Shown here: piece by piece, positions 43,704 to 52,667 of the stretch
Numbering within the stretch: the stretch's first letter is position 1
How the letters are laid out: every line of letters starts with the position of its first letter
From: Oscillatoria princeps RMCB-10
GTDB lineage: Bacteria > Cyanobacteriota > Cyanobacteriia > Cyanobacteriales > Oscillatoriaceae
Direction: 5' to 3'
Assembly (NCBI GenBank): GCA_019359235.1
Contig: JAHHHT010000013.1
Location: 169,049 to 233,048 of the forward strand
Length of the DNA stretch: 64,000 nt
Position numbers and translations under genes: made by a program
Notes under the pieces: model-generated
Told to the model about the DNA's origin: nothing
Database searches by the model: none
The model's input: the letters and a program-made list of their open reading frames with translations, nothing else

Positions 43704-46700
43704 ATGAAACTAATCAAGCGGACTTCGCTTTACTTTCGAGAAGGGGCTTCCGACAAAGTTTATGAAGTGGATCTCTGCCGGCTGGGGGAGAATCGCTATA
43801 CTGTGAACTTTCGTTACGGACGCCGGGGCGCAAAGCTGAAGGAAGGGACAAAAACCGAGCAGCCGGTTCCCCTAGCGCAAGCTGAGCGAGTTTTTGATAA
43901 ATTGGTGGGGGAAAAAGTCAAGAAAGGCTATCAGGAAATGGGGCAAACCGGCACGCAGCGGGAATCGAGCGAACCCGCGCCAAACGCACCAGTTGCCGGC
44001 AATCCGCGACACCAGGCAATCCTGAACCGGCTGGCGAGTCGGGAGAATAGCAAATGGCCTTTAGAAAGGGCGATTTGGCGTGCCGGTGAGCTGCAAATCC
44101 CGGAAGCAACATCACTGCTAATTCAGCTGATTGGCACGGGAGAACCGCTGAGAAATTACTGCATTGCCTGGGCGCTGGGCTGGTGCGGGGACGAGAGCGC
44201 GATCGCTCCCCTGCAACGTCTCTGCGACAGCTCGAATCCGGAATTTGTGCGCCGCATTGCTTGGGAAGCGCTGTTTAAGCTGTCTGGCGAGCCGGTGCGG
44301 GAAGAAATGCGAGCCGGTAAAATAGAGCAACTGCCTTCTGAGTTGCGGGAATTAGCTCGAAATGGCTCGTCTGAGGCGTTTTTAGCGGCACTTCGCGCCT
44401 ATCTGGAGGGGGGAGACGGCGCGCATTTTGCCGTCCTCGATGCCATTTATCAAATCGATAATGAACACGTGCGCCCAGCACTGCTCTCTGTTTTGCGCGA
44501 CGCGCCGGTGAAAACCAATTACTTCCAGCGGATTCGCCACATTTTCAAAATGGCTGAATACCGGCACGATGCCGAAGTGTTCGGCACCCTCGCCTACCGG
44601 TTTGAGAGAGAATCGGGGATGTTTCACAGCGACACGCATTTGGTTCGGCTCCCAGACGGCACGTATTTGAGGAGGCATGAGTGGAACTACAATCCTGCAA
44701 AGGGCAGGCACGAACAAGCTCCACGCACTGAGTTCGAGCGGGAAATGCAGCGCCCTGACTCCAGAATTGCTTACAGTGACAGGACTCGCGAATATCTGCG
44801 CCGGCGCGTGTGGCGCACGCTGGAGCAACTCGGGGAAGAGGGCGATCCGGACTATGTGAAAATGGCTGCCGGTGTCCTGCTCCTATATTCCGATGCTGAC
44901 GCTCAGGGAGTCAGGCACTCAACTGTGTACCGGTGGGATAGATCGAGCCGGCGCACTATCGTGCGCCAGAGCGATTGGGATGTTTATGCCGGCTATCTCA
45001 GCTTTAACCACATTCTCTATGAAAACAGTCCGCGCTATGAGTTACAGCCGGGTTCCAAAGCGTGGCGCTGTCAGGACAATTATACTCCAGGAAATCCGGA
45101 ACCGCAAGTGCGGGAGGAGGCGTTTCCGGAACTTTGGGAGCGACACCCAGAGGCGCTGCTGGAATTGCTTTTGCAAAGCCACTGTCGCCCGGTTCACCAG
45201 TTTGCTGCTAAAGCTATGCGAGTCTGCCGGCAATTCTGTGCTGAGCTGAATATTGAGACAGTAATCGCACTTTTGGGCAAAACTTATGAAGTGACGGCGC
45301 TGCTGGGGTTTGAGCTGGCTAGCGAGCGCTACAACCCCGCAGAACCCAACCGGCAGTTGGTTTTGGCTGCTGTCAATTGCGTGTCGCCTGAAGCTCGGGC
45401 GCAAGCTTACCGCTGGATTGAAGAGCAGCGGGAGCGCTTTTTTGAAGCGAGCGATTTTATTGCGGCTTTGGTGACAAGTTCGCAAGCTGACACGCGCCGG
45501 TTCGCCCGCCGGTTGCTGGGTTCTTCAATTTTGAGCGACACGACAGCGAGGGTGCTGATTGGGCGCATTATTGTGGCGCTGCTGGCGTTACCGGGAGATC
45601 CCCCCCAACCCCCCCTTGAAAAGGGGGGGCTAAGAGAAGCTGATTCCTCTGTACCCCCCTTTTTAAGGTGGGCTATGGGGGATCGAGAAGCTGTTAGAGA
45701 ACTGGCGAAAGAAATTGCGGAAACCTTGCTCGCTAGTTTCACGCCGCAGTTGCGGAATTTGGGATTTGGGGTTATCCTTGATTTGCTGGCGCACCCGATG
45801 CCTGAAATTCAGGAGTTGGGCGGGAGAATCTTGCTCAATCACGAGATGAGGGCGGTTGACTTGCCGGCAGATTTGATAGAATCGCTTCTGGCGTCTCCGC
45901 ATGAGCCGGTACGCGCAATTGGGGTGAGGCTTTTTGGGCAATTGCCGGATGAGAGGCTGATGAGCGATCGCTCGTTTATTATTGCAATGGCGGTGAGTGC
46001 TGCCGGTGAGCTGCGCAGCGCTATTCGCCCAGCAATTCGGCGCTTAGCAAGCAGTTACCCAGAGTTTGGGTGGGGGCTTGTCGGTGATTTTATTGAGATT
46101 TTGGTAGTGCCAGAAAGGCATGAAGGGGTTCACGCGGATGTGGTGCGCGTCATGCGGGAAGACATACCGGGATGGGTGTCGCGGGTGAGCGAGGAGACGG
46201 CGATGCGGTTGCTGGGTGCGAAGTCTGGCGCTGTGCAAGAATTGGGGGGGTTGGTGCTCAAGGAAAATCGGGACAGGTTTGTTAGGGAGTTGGAGACGAG
46301 CGAAATTGTCAAGCTTGCCGGTCACGAGGTTTTGTCTGTGCGGGAAGCGGCGCGAGAGATGTTTGGGGAAATTTTAGGCCGGCTGCGCGGGAACTCGCAG
46401 GAAATGCTCGCTGGGGTGCGGTTGCTGGAGTCGAAGTGGGAGGATTCGCGGGAGTTTGCCCGCCGGATTTTCAGCACGGAATTTTCGGCGGAAGACTGGA
46501 TGCCAGAGGTGATGGTGAGTGTGTGCGACAGCGTTCGGGAAGATGTGCGGGTGTTTGGGCGGGATTTGGTGAGGCGCAATTTTCAGGAGGGTTATGGGGA
46601 AGAGTATTTGCTGAAGTTCTCGGAACATCCGAGTGGGGACATGCAGGTGTTTGCTACGAATTATTTGGAGACTTACGCGGCGGATAATGCCGACCGGCTG

Positions 46701-46970
46701 CGAGAGTTGGTGCCCTATTTTGTGACGGTGCTCTGTCAGGTGAATCGGGGGCGCGTGGCGAAAGGGCGGATTTTTAAGTTTTTGGATAAGGAGGCGCAAA
46801 AGAGTGAGGAGGCGGCGCGGATTGTGGCGGAAATTCTGACGCGCCAGTCGGTGACAATGGCGATTGGGGATAAGGCGACGGCGGTTGAGATGATGGTGAA
46901 GATTCGCCGGCGATATCCGGGGATTGAGTTACCGATTCAGGTGAAGCCGGTTTCGGAGGTGAGAAGTTAG
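43704..46970 (+). CDS. WGR-domain protein with HEAT-like repeats
   Basis: A 1,088-residue protein. The N-terminal WGR domain (about 1-78) reads MKLIKRTSLYFREGASDKVYEVDL...YTVNFRYGRRGAKLKEGTKT; WGR domains bind nucleic acids, as in PARPs and MolR-type regulators. A long alpha-helical body with HEAT-like repeats follows (for example PLRNYCIAWALGWCGDESAIAPLQRL and LADRLLGSSI-type segments). Residues about 632-659 (PGDPPQPPLEKGGLREADSS...) are encoded by an 84-bp intergenic repeat inserted in frame. Comparable WGR-HEAT proteins occur beside MoxR/vWA and SWIM proteins in conflict systems; here a SWIM protein is 5.7 kb downstream. Soluble; exact role unknown. Confidence 0.85.
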   Translation: MKLIKRTSLYFREGASDKVYEVDLCRLGENRYTVNFRYGRRGAKLKEGTKTEQPVPLAQAERVFDKLVGEKVKKGYQEMGQTGTQRESSEPAPNAPVAGNPRHQAILNRLASRENSKWPLERAIWRAGELQIPEATSLLIQLIGTGEPLRNYCIAWALGWCGDESAIAPLQRLCDSSNPEFVRRIAWEALFKLSGEPVREEMRAGKIEQLPSELRELARNGSSEAFLAALRAYLEGGDGAHFAVLDAIYQIDNEHVRPALLSVLRDAPVKTNYFQRIRHIFKMAEYRHDAEVFGTLAYRFERESGMFHSDTHLVRLPDGTYLRRHEWNYNPAKGRHEQAPRTEFEREMQRPDSRIAYSDRTREYLRRRVWRTLEQLGEEGDPDYVKMAAGVLLLYSDADAQGVRHSTVYRWDRSSRRTIVRQSDWDVYAGYLSFNHILYENSPRYELQPGSKAWRCQDNYTPGNPEPQVREEAFPELWERHPEALLELLLQSHCRPVHQFAAKAMRVCRQFCAELNIETVIALLGKTYEVTALLGFELASERYNPAEPNRQLVLAAVNCVSPEARAQAYRWIEEQRERFFEASDFIAALVTSSQADTRRFARRLLGSSILSDTTARVLIGRIIVALLALPGDPPQPPLEKGGLREADSSVPPFLRWAMGDREAVRELAKEIAETLLASFTPQLRNLGFGVILDLLAHPMPEIQELGGRILLNHEMRAVDLPADLIESLLASPHEPVRAIGVRLFGQLPDERLMSDRSFIIAMAVSAAGELRSAIRPAIRRLASSYPEFGWGLVGDFIEILVVPERHEGVHADVVRVMREDIPGWVSRVSEETAMRLLGAKSGAVQELGGLVLKENRDRFVRELETSEIVKLAGHEVLSVREAAREMFGEILGRLRGNSQEMLAGVRLLESKWEDSREFARRIFSTEFSAEDWMPEVMVSVCDSVREDVRVFGRDLVRRNFQEGYGEEYLLKFSEHPSGDMQVFATNYLETYAADNADRLRELVPYFVTVLCQVNRGRVAKGRIFKFLDKEAQKSEEAARIVAEILTRQSVTMAIGDKATAVEMMVKIRRRYPGIELPIQVKPVSEVRS
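45597..45684 (+). repeat. GATCCCCCC...GGGGGATC element inserted within the WGR gene
   Basis: GATCCCCCCCAACCCCCC...CCCCCCTTTTTAAGG...GGGGGATC is the same element as in intergenic DNA at 54653-54732 and 38958-39058. GATC marks both ends, 84 bp apart (28 codons), so the host reading frame is kept. Confidence 0.85.
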
Positions 46971-47156
46971 GGTGTGGGCGCGGGTGTCGTGCCGGTGGCC
47001 TTCACGAGGGGGGGACGCCCAACGGAGTGCGGCAGGCGTCTCGCCTGCGCCCACAATACGAAGGGGACAGCTGGGATGCCGGTCCTACGTCGGGACGGTC
47101 AATAGGATCTACCCCGTCTCTACAAGAGAGACAGCCGGCACACTCGCATATTAGAC
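46971..47156 (+). repeat. Dispersed GGGCGCGGGTGTCGTGCCGGTGGCC element
   Basis: This stretch starting at 46976 is shared with 51945-51985 and 52019-52042, followed in each case by a CAGGCGTCTCGCCTG-like palindrome. It separates two convergent genes. Confidence 0.75.
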
Positions 47157-49895
47157 TCAAGAAAAGAGCTGGGTTGATAAATTTATTATTGTTTTCATAC
47201 CTGACTTGAGGTCTTCCACACCTGACTTGAGCATATCGATGAACGTCTTGTAATCGTTAATCTCATCCTGAAGTTTTTTGGCAATATCTACCTCACCTTC
47301 CTGCTTGGCCACTTCGTTGAGTGTCTCAAGGTAGTCCAGATAGTGTGGGTTGAATGGTGCCATCACAAGTTTTGACAGTTCATCTACGACCAGTCGCAAT
47401 CCTTTTAATTTTTCTTCAATTTCATAATCCAGAGAGCTGATCTTTTGGTTTATATCTTGTTGCAGCTTCTTTCTGTTATGCAAATCTTGCTCTTTGCTTT
47501 GCTTTTTCTTGAGGTTCTCATCATCAGTAATTTCCTCTCTAATTTCCTCGCGCTCCATTTTGGTGCATTCATGGGTATGAACTGTGTATCTATGGCTGCA
47601 TTTAGTACAGATTCCCTTTGAGTCCATAGCCGAGCAGCTACTTAGATCGGATTGCTTGTATGACAGACCACAATTGACATGACAGTTACTGCCACAAACT
47701 GTACAGTAAGTATTCCACGTTGCAGGTGTCTCCTTAGCTGAAATCCTGATCCTTGTCAGCTTGATATTGCTGATATCCTTAGACAGATCGTCCAATTCAC
47801 AAATCACTTTTTTCAAGGCTTGCTTATGGTTGTTTAATGTCGCTATTTGCGCGTAAATTTCACTGCGATTTTTTTCCAGCTCTTTCCTCTTACGCACGAT
47901 GTTTTGAAATATTTTAGAAGAAACTGGTTCTGCCGCTTCAGCAGCTCGAATTAGTTCATTGAATGATTCGTTGGCCTCATTTCTGAACATCAAAGATACT
48001 CTGCCCCAATCTTCAGCCGTTACCCACAAGTTATCGAAACAGATCACGGGGCACTGTTCTAACCCTGCTGCTGCTATTGCATCCTTTGTATCGGCATCAA
48101 CCTCTAGTGTATTGGTCACACAGACTACAAGGTTTTTGTACCGGTCTTTAGGTAATAATTCCTTCAAGCACCCCACGACAAATTTCTGCTCAGTCGTCAA
48201 CCTCTTTTCATTCCAAACGATACCGAATATATGCACCTGGTTAAGTTGTGTGATCTGCTCAAGGATTTGCTTCATGTGAGAGCGATCTGTTTCCACCCCT
48301 GTCGTATCAGCAAAACCAGGAGTATCTATAATGTGTACAACAAAGTCTTGAGCATTAAACTGAGCATTAAACGTATATTTGGAAGGCGATGTAGTTGCGC
48401 TCGCCCCCTTGGCCCGCTGTTGGTTCTCTGTATTTAAGTGTGCGAATTGCTCTTCAGCTTCTAATCTATTGCCTTTTTGCGATCTTGTAGAAATACAGTA
48501 TTTACGTTCCGTTTTATTTTTGCCGTCAACACCAAGGCACCAGTTGTAGAAGGCGTTGATCAACGTTGACTTTCCAGCGCCCGTCTTTCCCACAAAACAG
48601 ATAGTAAGCTCCTTTCGAGGTTGCACTTGATCTGGTATTGGCAACTGGTCGCTCAGGTTTACCATGTGTCCGTCCTGTGAATTCATTAGAGAACCTCCAT
48701 AACTTGCTATCTTCTCTTGTTGCAACCGGCTCAATTCCTGAAATTGACTTTTTATCCATTCCGAGGGGAAATCGCCATCTAACTGAAATAAACGAATCTC
48801 GTGAGATGGGTTAATCTCCAAGTAATATAAGTCCGCCAAAAACGCTGCTAGTAATTGGTGGCTCTTAACTAAAGCATCTCGAATGATTCGGAGACTTTCA
48901 TCTCTCGTCTTCCCCTCAGATGCTTCCAGTTTATCTCTCTCCTCCCGCCAATTCCAGGGGAACGTCATCGAAACAGGCTCGGCTAATCCCCAAACATGAA
49001 TGTGAAAATATACCTTGTCATTCGTTACATCGCTGTAAATAACAACGGTTGGAATCGGAGCCAAATCCCTCTCGTATTGCTTGACCTCTGTATCAAAGAC
49101 CGAACTCTTGAAAAATTTACCGTAAAATTCAACAGGGCAAAGGTCACTGTGGAGTGGATAGTATTTTTCCATAAACTCCTTTAGCTCACTTCGTACTGCC
49201 TTGTGCAAGTTGCTATCAAAGTCTGGGCAACCTTTAATATCTGGGGGAGACACAAGCATTAGGAGTCGGTGCTTCTGGCGTCCTTCTATAAGGATCTGTC
49301 GCATCTCCTCACGGCTCAAAAGACCAGACCAGTTTTCTTTATCCCACTCAGCCTGAATTTCTTTAAGCTTTAAATCAATCTCTCTGGCTTTATTCTCTTG
49401 CACGAGTTGCAGGTGCAAATAACTCAGCTGGAGTCTCTGGGCCCGTTCCTCTGCTAATATCTCTAACTCGCGTTCCCGCAGTTGTAAGACACGTTCAACT
49501 TGCTGCTGCTGAACTTCAGCTACTTGGCCCTCCTGTTTTAGTCGCTCCTTAGCTAACTGCAAAGCTTGTTTTTTCAGTTGTAGCTCCTTCTCAGAAATTT
49601 CGAGGGCCCGTTCTTCGCGTTCGGCTTGTGCTGCCGCAATCTCCATACCGGCCCTAATCTCGATCTCTCGCATCTTGGCCAGGTCGGCTTGGATCTTTAC
49701 TAACTCCTGTTCGCGTTTTGCTTTGCCTCGCAGATACTCAGCCTCGGCTTTTCGGATCTGCTGATTTTGGCTTTGTTTGGCCAGTCCTGCTTGATTGGGT
49801 GGATCAATTTTTCTGCTGAGCCAGTTTGCAGCAATTCGGCTACCAGTCATTGATACAAAGGAACCAAGAGCAGCAAGCATTTGAGGAATCGCCAT
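47157..49895 (-). CDS. GIMAP/AIG1-like GTPase with N-terminal coiled coil and Cys-rich region
   Basis: A 912-residue protein. Residues 45-190 form a long charged coiled coil (KREQELVKIQADLAKMREIE...). A middle domain (about 200-400) has no match I recognise. The GTPase carries GKTGAGKST (about residue 432), DTPGFADTTG (about 525) and a CVTNT segment at the position of NKxD. Order and spacing resemble the AIG1/GIMAP and septin-like TRAFAC GTPases. After it lies a cysteine-rich module with TYCTVCGSNCHVNCGL and CTKCSHRYTVHTHEC (about 725-775), likely zinc-binding, then a C-terminal coiled coil. Bacterial GIMAP-like GTPases are found in predicted conflict systems. The Asp-rich small gene 52 bases upstream is probably in the same transcript. 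Confidence 0.8.
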   Translation of the reverse strand: MAIPQMLAALGSFVSMTGSRIAANWLSRKIDPPNQAGLAKQSQNQQIRKAEAEYLRGKAKREQELVKIQADLAKMREIEIRAGMEIAAAQAEREERALEISEKELQLKKQALQLAKERLKQEGQVAEVQQQQVERVLQLRERELEILAEERAQRLQLSYLHLQLVQENKAREIDLKLKEIQAEWDKENWSGLLSREEMRQILIEGRQKHRLLMLVSPPDIKGCPDFDSNLHKAVRSELKEFMEKYYPLHSDLCPVEFYGKFFKSSVFDTEVKQYERDLAPIPTVVIYSDVTNDKVYFHIHVWGLAEPVSMTFPWNWREERDKLEASEGKTRDESLRIIRDALVKSHQLLAAFLADLYYLEINPSHEIRLFQLDGDFPSEWIKSQFQELSRLQQEKIASYGGSLMNSQDGHMVNLSDQLPIPDQVQPRKELTICFVGKTGAGKSTLINAFYNWCLGVDGKNKTERKYCISTRSQKGNRLEAEEQFAHLNTENQQRAKGASATTSPSKYTFNAQFNAQDFVVHIIDTPGFADTTGVETDRSHMKQILEQITQLNQVHIFGIVWNEKRLTTEQKFVVGCLKELLPKDRYKNLVVCVTNTLEVDADTKDAIAAAGLEQCPVICFDNLWVTAEDWGRVSLMFRNEANESFNELIRAAEAAEPVSSKIFQNIVRKRKELEKNRSEIYAQIATLNNHKQALKKVICELDDLSKDISNIKLTRIRISAKETPATWNTYCTVCGSNCHVNCGLSYKQSDLSSCSAMDSKGICTKCSHRYTVHTHECTKMEREEIREEITDDENLKKKQSKEQDLHNRKKLQQDINQKISSLDYEIEEKLKGLRLVVDELSKLVMAPFNPHYLDYLETLNEVAKQEGEVDIAKKLQDEINDYKTFIDMLKSGVEDLKSGMKTIINLSTQLFS

Positions 49896-49947
49896 GTAAC
49901 CGTTTACCTCACTGTTAATCGTTAGTCTTTTAATCCGAACTTAAGAT

Positions 49948-50202
49948 TTAGTCGCAATAGTCATCACCGCCGTAATCGCCAGCATCACAAACCCCGTCAT
50001 CGTCGTCACAAACCCCGTCATGGTCGTCGTCTTCACAGCCGGCATCATAGTCATCGTCATGATGGTCGTCTGACTCTTCTTGATAATCGTAATCATAAGG
50101 CTCTTGGTAGCCACCACCACCGCTATTGTCTTGATAAGAATAAGGGTGGCGGCGACGGCGCAGTTCATCTGTGAGGCCATTCAAGGCATCTTGGAGGCTC
50201 AT
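49948..50202 (-). CDS. Small Asp-rich protein
   Basis: An 84-residue protein. The N-terminal 18 residues (MSLQDALNGLTDELRRRR) look like an amphipathic helix. The rest is Tyr/Gly- then Asp-rich, with repeated DDDDGVCD-type units and three cysteines, possibly calcium-binding. Another frame in the same segment is low-complexity Met/Thr sequence and less plausible. Position: 52 bases before the GTPase start on the same strand. No family recognised. It may be a real small partner of the GTPase or a low-complexity frame by chance; the structured N-terminus favours the former. Confidence 0.5.
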   Translation of the reverse strand: MSLQDALNGLTDELRRRRHPYSYQDNSGGGGYQEPYDYDYQEESDDHHDDDYDAGCEDDDHDGVCDDDDGVCDAGDYGGDDYCD

Positions 50203-50310
50203 AATTTATTTTCCGGTTGTGCTTGAGTTTGACTGTAACACAATAATTTTTATCCTGTCTGCAGGAAAAAGTAGGATCATTGTAGGGACTTTTCCAGCTG
50301 ACAGCCTTAA

Positions 50311-50410
50311 AAATGTAGGTAAATGTAGGGGAATGTAGGAGAATCTAGGGGAATATAGGGGAATGTAGGGGGATGTAGGGGAATGTAGGGCGAAGTCGGG
50401 AAATGTAGGG
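50311..50410 (+). repeat. Ten tandem decamers (consensus GAATGTAGGG)
   Basis: Ten exactly 10-bp units without gaps: two AAATGTAGG(T/G), then GAATGTAGG(A/G) variants and a diverged CGAAGTCGGG. The array lies between divergent genes, ending 35 bases before ATG 50446. A 10-bp period puts the motif on the same face of the helix, as for cooperative binding sites. Confidence 0.9.
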
Positions 50411-50445
50411 TACAATACAGCCAGCAGTGACATTTACCCGACTGT

Positions 50446-51822
50446 ATGGACATTAAGGAAGTGCTAAAGCTCGCCGACGAGCTGGTGTTGGCCCAAACGA
50501 ATAAGCACCTGAATAACTTGCAAGAGAGGATTCTGCGCGGGACATGGGAAGATAAGGACTACCAAGAAATTGCCCAGGCGGTTAACCTATCGGAGGCTCG
50601 TGTTAGGGAGGTTGCCTCGGACTTATGGCAGATTATTTCAAAACGGTTGGGGGAAAAAGTCAGTAAATCAAATTTACGAGCAGCAATGGAAAGATGGCAA
50701 ATAGCCCTATTCTCATCAAATGTCGCACAATACGTGCGAAATAGCAGCGTTAACTTTTGTGGGGATAATAAACATCCGCAAAACCTACCAACCTCACACC
50801 CACCACAGCAGGAACCATCTAGCCCACAACAAACCCCAACCCTGCCTCAAGATTTGAGCGAGATGCCGGAGTTGGGTGCTTTTTACGCTCGCACCGGCGA
50901 ACTGGAAACCCTGCAAACCTGGATTTTACAAGAACGCTGTCGCCTGGTAGCGCTCACCGGCATCAGCGGAATTGGCAAAACCGCCCTCGCCGCGCAACTC
51001 ACACAGCAAATTAAAAACCAGTTTCAATATGTGCTTTGGCACAACCTCAACTCATCCCCCACGCCGGCGGAACTGCAAGAGAAGCTGACTGAGCTTTTCT
51101 CAGAACCGGAGGACAGCAACCCATCCGCAACCAACACCAGGCGCTTACCCCTCATCAAATATTTGCAAAAGTATCGGTGTTTGGTTATCCTAAATGAAAT
51201 TCACAACCTCTTCAGTAGCGGACAGCATGCCGGTCAGTACAAACCGGCATGCGAAGAGTATCGCGCCCTTTTCAAAGAGATAGCAGAATCACCGCATAAC
51301 AGCTGTTTCCTGCTCGTAGGTTGGGAGCCACCCAGAGAAGTCGCTCAACTCAAAAGCCCAAATAGCCCCATTCGCACCTTAACCCTCACTGGTTTGGACC
51401 CCGCAGCCAGCCGGCAAATCCTCAGAGATAGCGGGTTAACAGAAGAACAGGAGTGGGACGCACTCACTGACCGCTACCAAGGCAACCCTCTCTGGTTAAA
51501 AAGTGTGGCCACTCTCATTGAAGAGTCGGGAAGCCGCGTGACTGACTTCTTACAAAATGATAGCATAGTGTTGCCGGAAGATGTGAGAGATGTTTGCCGG
51601 CTGCAGTTCAATCGCTTGTCTGAGAGAGAAAAATCGCTGATGTTCGTGCTGGCTGGGGAAAGTGGGCCGGTGAGCCGGGACAGCTTGCTAGAAAAGGGGC
51701 GAATCCCATCCTCAGAGTTGCCCAACGCACTGCAATCCCTATCGCGCCGGTGCTTGATAGAAAAACGAGACAATCTTTACACGCTGTTACCTGTACTGAG
51801 GCAGTATATTAAAGGGTTATAA
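50446..51822 (+). CDS. STAND NTPase (NB-ARC-like) with N-terminal HTH
   Basis: A 458-residue protein. Residues 1-80 resemble the HTH module found at the N-terminus of many cyanobacterial vMAP/STAND proteins (ILRGTWEDKDYQEIAQAVNLSEARVREVASDLWQIISKRLGE). A Pro/Gln-rich linker (110-135) leads to an NB-ARC-type NTPase: FYARTGELETLQTWI, Walker A GISGIGKT (172-179), LVILNEIH at the Walker B position (where DD is usual), LTGLDPAASRQIL and GNPLWLKSVA (GxP motif). It ends in a winged helix (VRDVCRLQFNRLSEREKSLMFVLAG). No long repeat sensor follows, so it is a short form or one that works with a partner. Such NTPases often act as defence switches. ATG 50446 follows the decamer array. Confidence 0.85.
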   Translation: MDIKEVLKLADELVLAQTNKHLNNLQERILRGTWEDKDYQEIAQAVNLSEARVREVASDLWQIISKRLGEKVSKSNLRAAMERWQIALFSSNVAQYVRNSSVNFCGDNKHPQNLPTSHPPQQEPSSPQQTPTLPQDLSEMPELGAFYARTGELETLQTWILQERCRLVALTGISGIGKTALAAQLTQQIKNQFQYVLWHNLNSSPTPAELQEKLTELFSEPEDSNPSATNTRRLPLIKYLQKYRCLVILNEIHNLFSSGQHAGQYKPACEEYRALFKEIAESPHNSCFLLVGWEPPREVAQLKSPNSPIRTLTLTGLDPAASRQILRDSGLTEEQEWDALTDRYQGNPLWLKSVATLIEESGSRVTDFLQNDSIVLPEDVRDVCRLQFNRLSEREKSLMFVLAGESGPVSRDSLLEKGRIPSSELPNALQSLSRRCLIEKRDNLYTLLPVLRQYIKGL

Positions 51823-52183
51823 TAAAATTGCCGGTGGGTGGCATGTCTAGTTTTAGGGTTGGGTTCACCGATATTCTTTGACACCGGCATATATGCTGAA
51901 TAAACTTTTGGATTGGGACGGCGTGGGGATTCGCCGGTGGGAGTGGGCGCGGGTGTCGTGCCGGTGGCCTTCACGAGGGGGGACAGGCGTCCCGCCTGTC
52001 CTACGCCTTCGGGGTTTGGGCGCGGGTGTCGTGCCGGTGGCTCTGACAAGCGGGACTTTGGTCAACAGAATCTTTGGGGCAGTTCCCGTCTGGGAGGGAA
52101 CGCACCCTACTGCTACTGTTAGACCACTCACTCTGAGAAATGTATGTATAATAGATGAATTCAGCACTCCCGCTATCTTCTCA
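51823..52183 (+). repeat. Intergenic repeats upstream of hicAB
   Basis: About 360 bp without a gene. GGGCGCGGGTGTCGTGCCGGTGGC occurs twice (about 51946 and 52019), separated by a CAGGCGTCCCGCCTG palindrome, and a half-copy GGAACGCACCCTAC lies at 52098-52111. Confidence 0.7.
52147..52152 (+). promoter_or_regulatory. -10 box of hicAB
   Basis: TATAAT 31 bases before the hicA start. No convincing -35 at 17-18 bases. Confidence 0.35.
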
Positions 52184-52420
52184 ATGCCCAAAAAGATTAG
52201 AGAAATAAAAAGTATGCTGCTGAAAGCGGGGTTCACCTACCGTCCCGGCAAGGGCAGCCATACAAAATGGTATCACCCTCTTCTCCCTGGCACTCTGACT
52301 TTATCAGGCAAGGATGGGAGTGATGCCAAACCTTACCAAGAAATGGATGTAAGCAGCGCAATCCAAAAACTAGAGGAAATTCAAAGACAGCTAGGAGGAC
52401 AAGAGGAGGGACAAGAATGA
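52184..52420 (+). CDS. hicA: HicA toxin
   Basis: A 78-residue HicA mRNA interferase. MPKKIREIKSMLLKAGFTYRPGKGSHTKWYHP has the dsRBD-like start with the catalytic histidine in GSHTKW. TLTLSGKDGSDAKPYQEMDVSSAIQKLEEIQ completes the fold. ATG 52184 is chosen because the long upstream frame consists of repeat sequence. Its TGA overlaps the hicB start in ATGA (52417-52420). Confidence 0.88.
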   Translation: MPKKIREIKSMLLKAGFTYRPGKGSHTKWYHPLLPGTLTLSGKDGSDAKPYQEMDVSSAIQKLEEIQRQLGGQEEGQE

Positions 52421-52641
52421 AGTGTGAGTACACTATCGTGATTCAGTGGTCAGATGAAGACGAGTGCTATGTGGTCAGCCTTCCTGAGTGGGGGGAACTC
52501 TGCCACACACATGGGGACACTTATGAAGAGGCGCTCAAAAACGCACAAGAGGTGTTAGAACTTTTAATAGAGTCCAGCTTAGAGGAGGGGAAAACTCTAC
52601 CAAACCCGAGGAAATTTGGCAAGTCTCTCCAGGTTGTGTGA
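52417..52641 (+). CDS. hicB: HicB antitoxin
   Basis: A 74-residue HicB antitoxin: MKCEYTIVIQWSDEDECYVVSLPEWGELCHTHGDTYEEALKNAQEVLELLIES is the partial RNase-H-like fold that neutralises HicA. No separate DNA-binding domain follows, so it is the short HicB form. It overlaps hicA by four bases. Unlike the decayed pair at 31.3 kb, this one is intact. Confidence 0.88.
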   Translation: MKCEYTIVIQWSDEDECYVVSLPEWGELCHTHGDTYEEALKNAQEVLELLIESSLEEGKTLPNPRKFGKSLQVV

Positions 52642-52667
52642 GTCTAGTTTACGCACAAACACTTACT

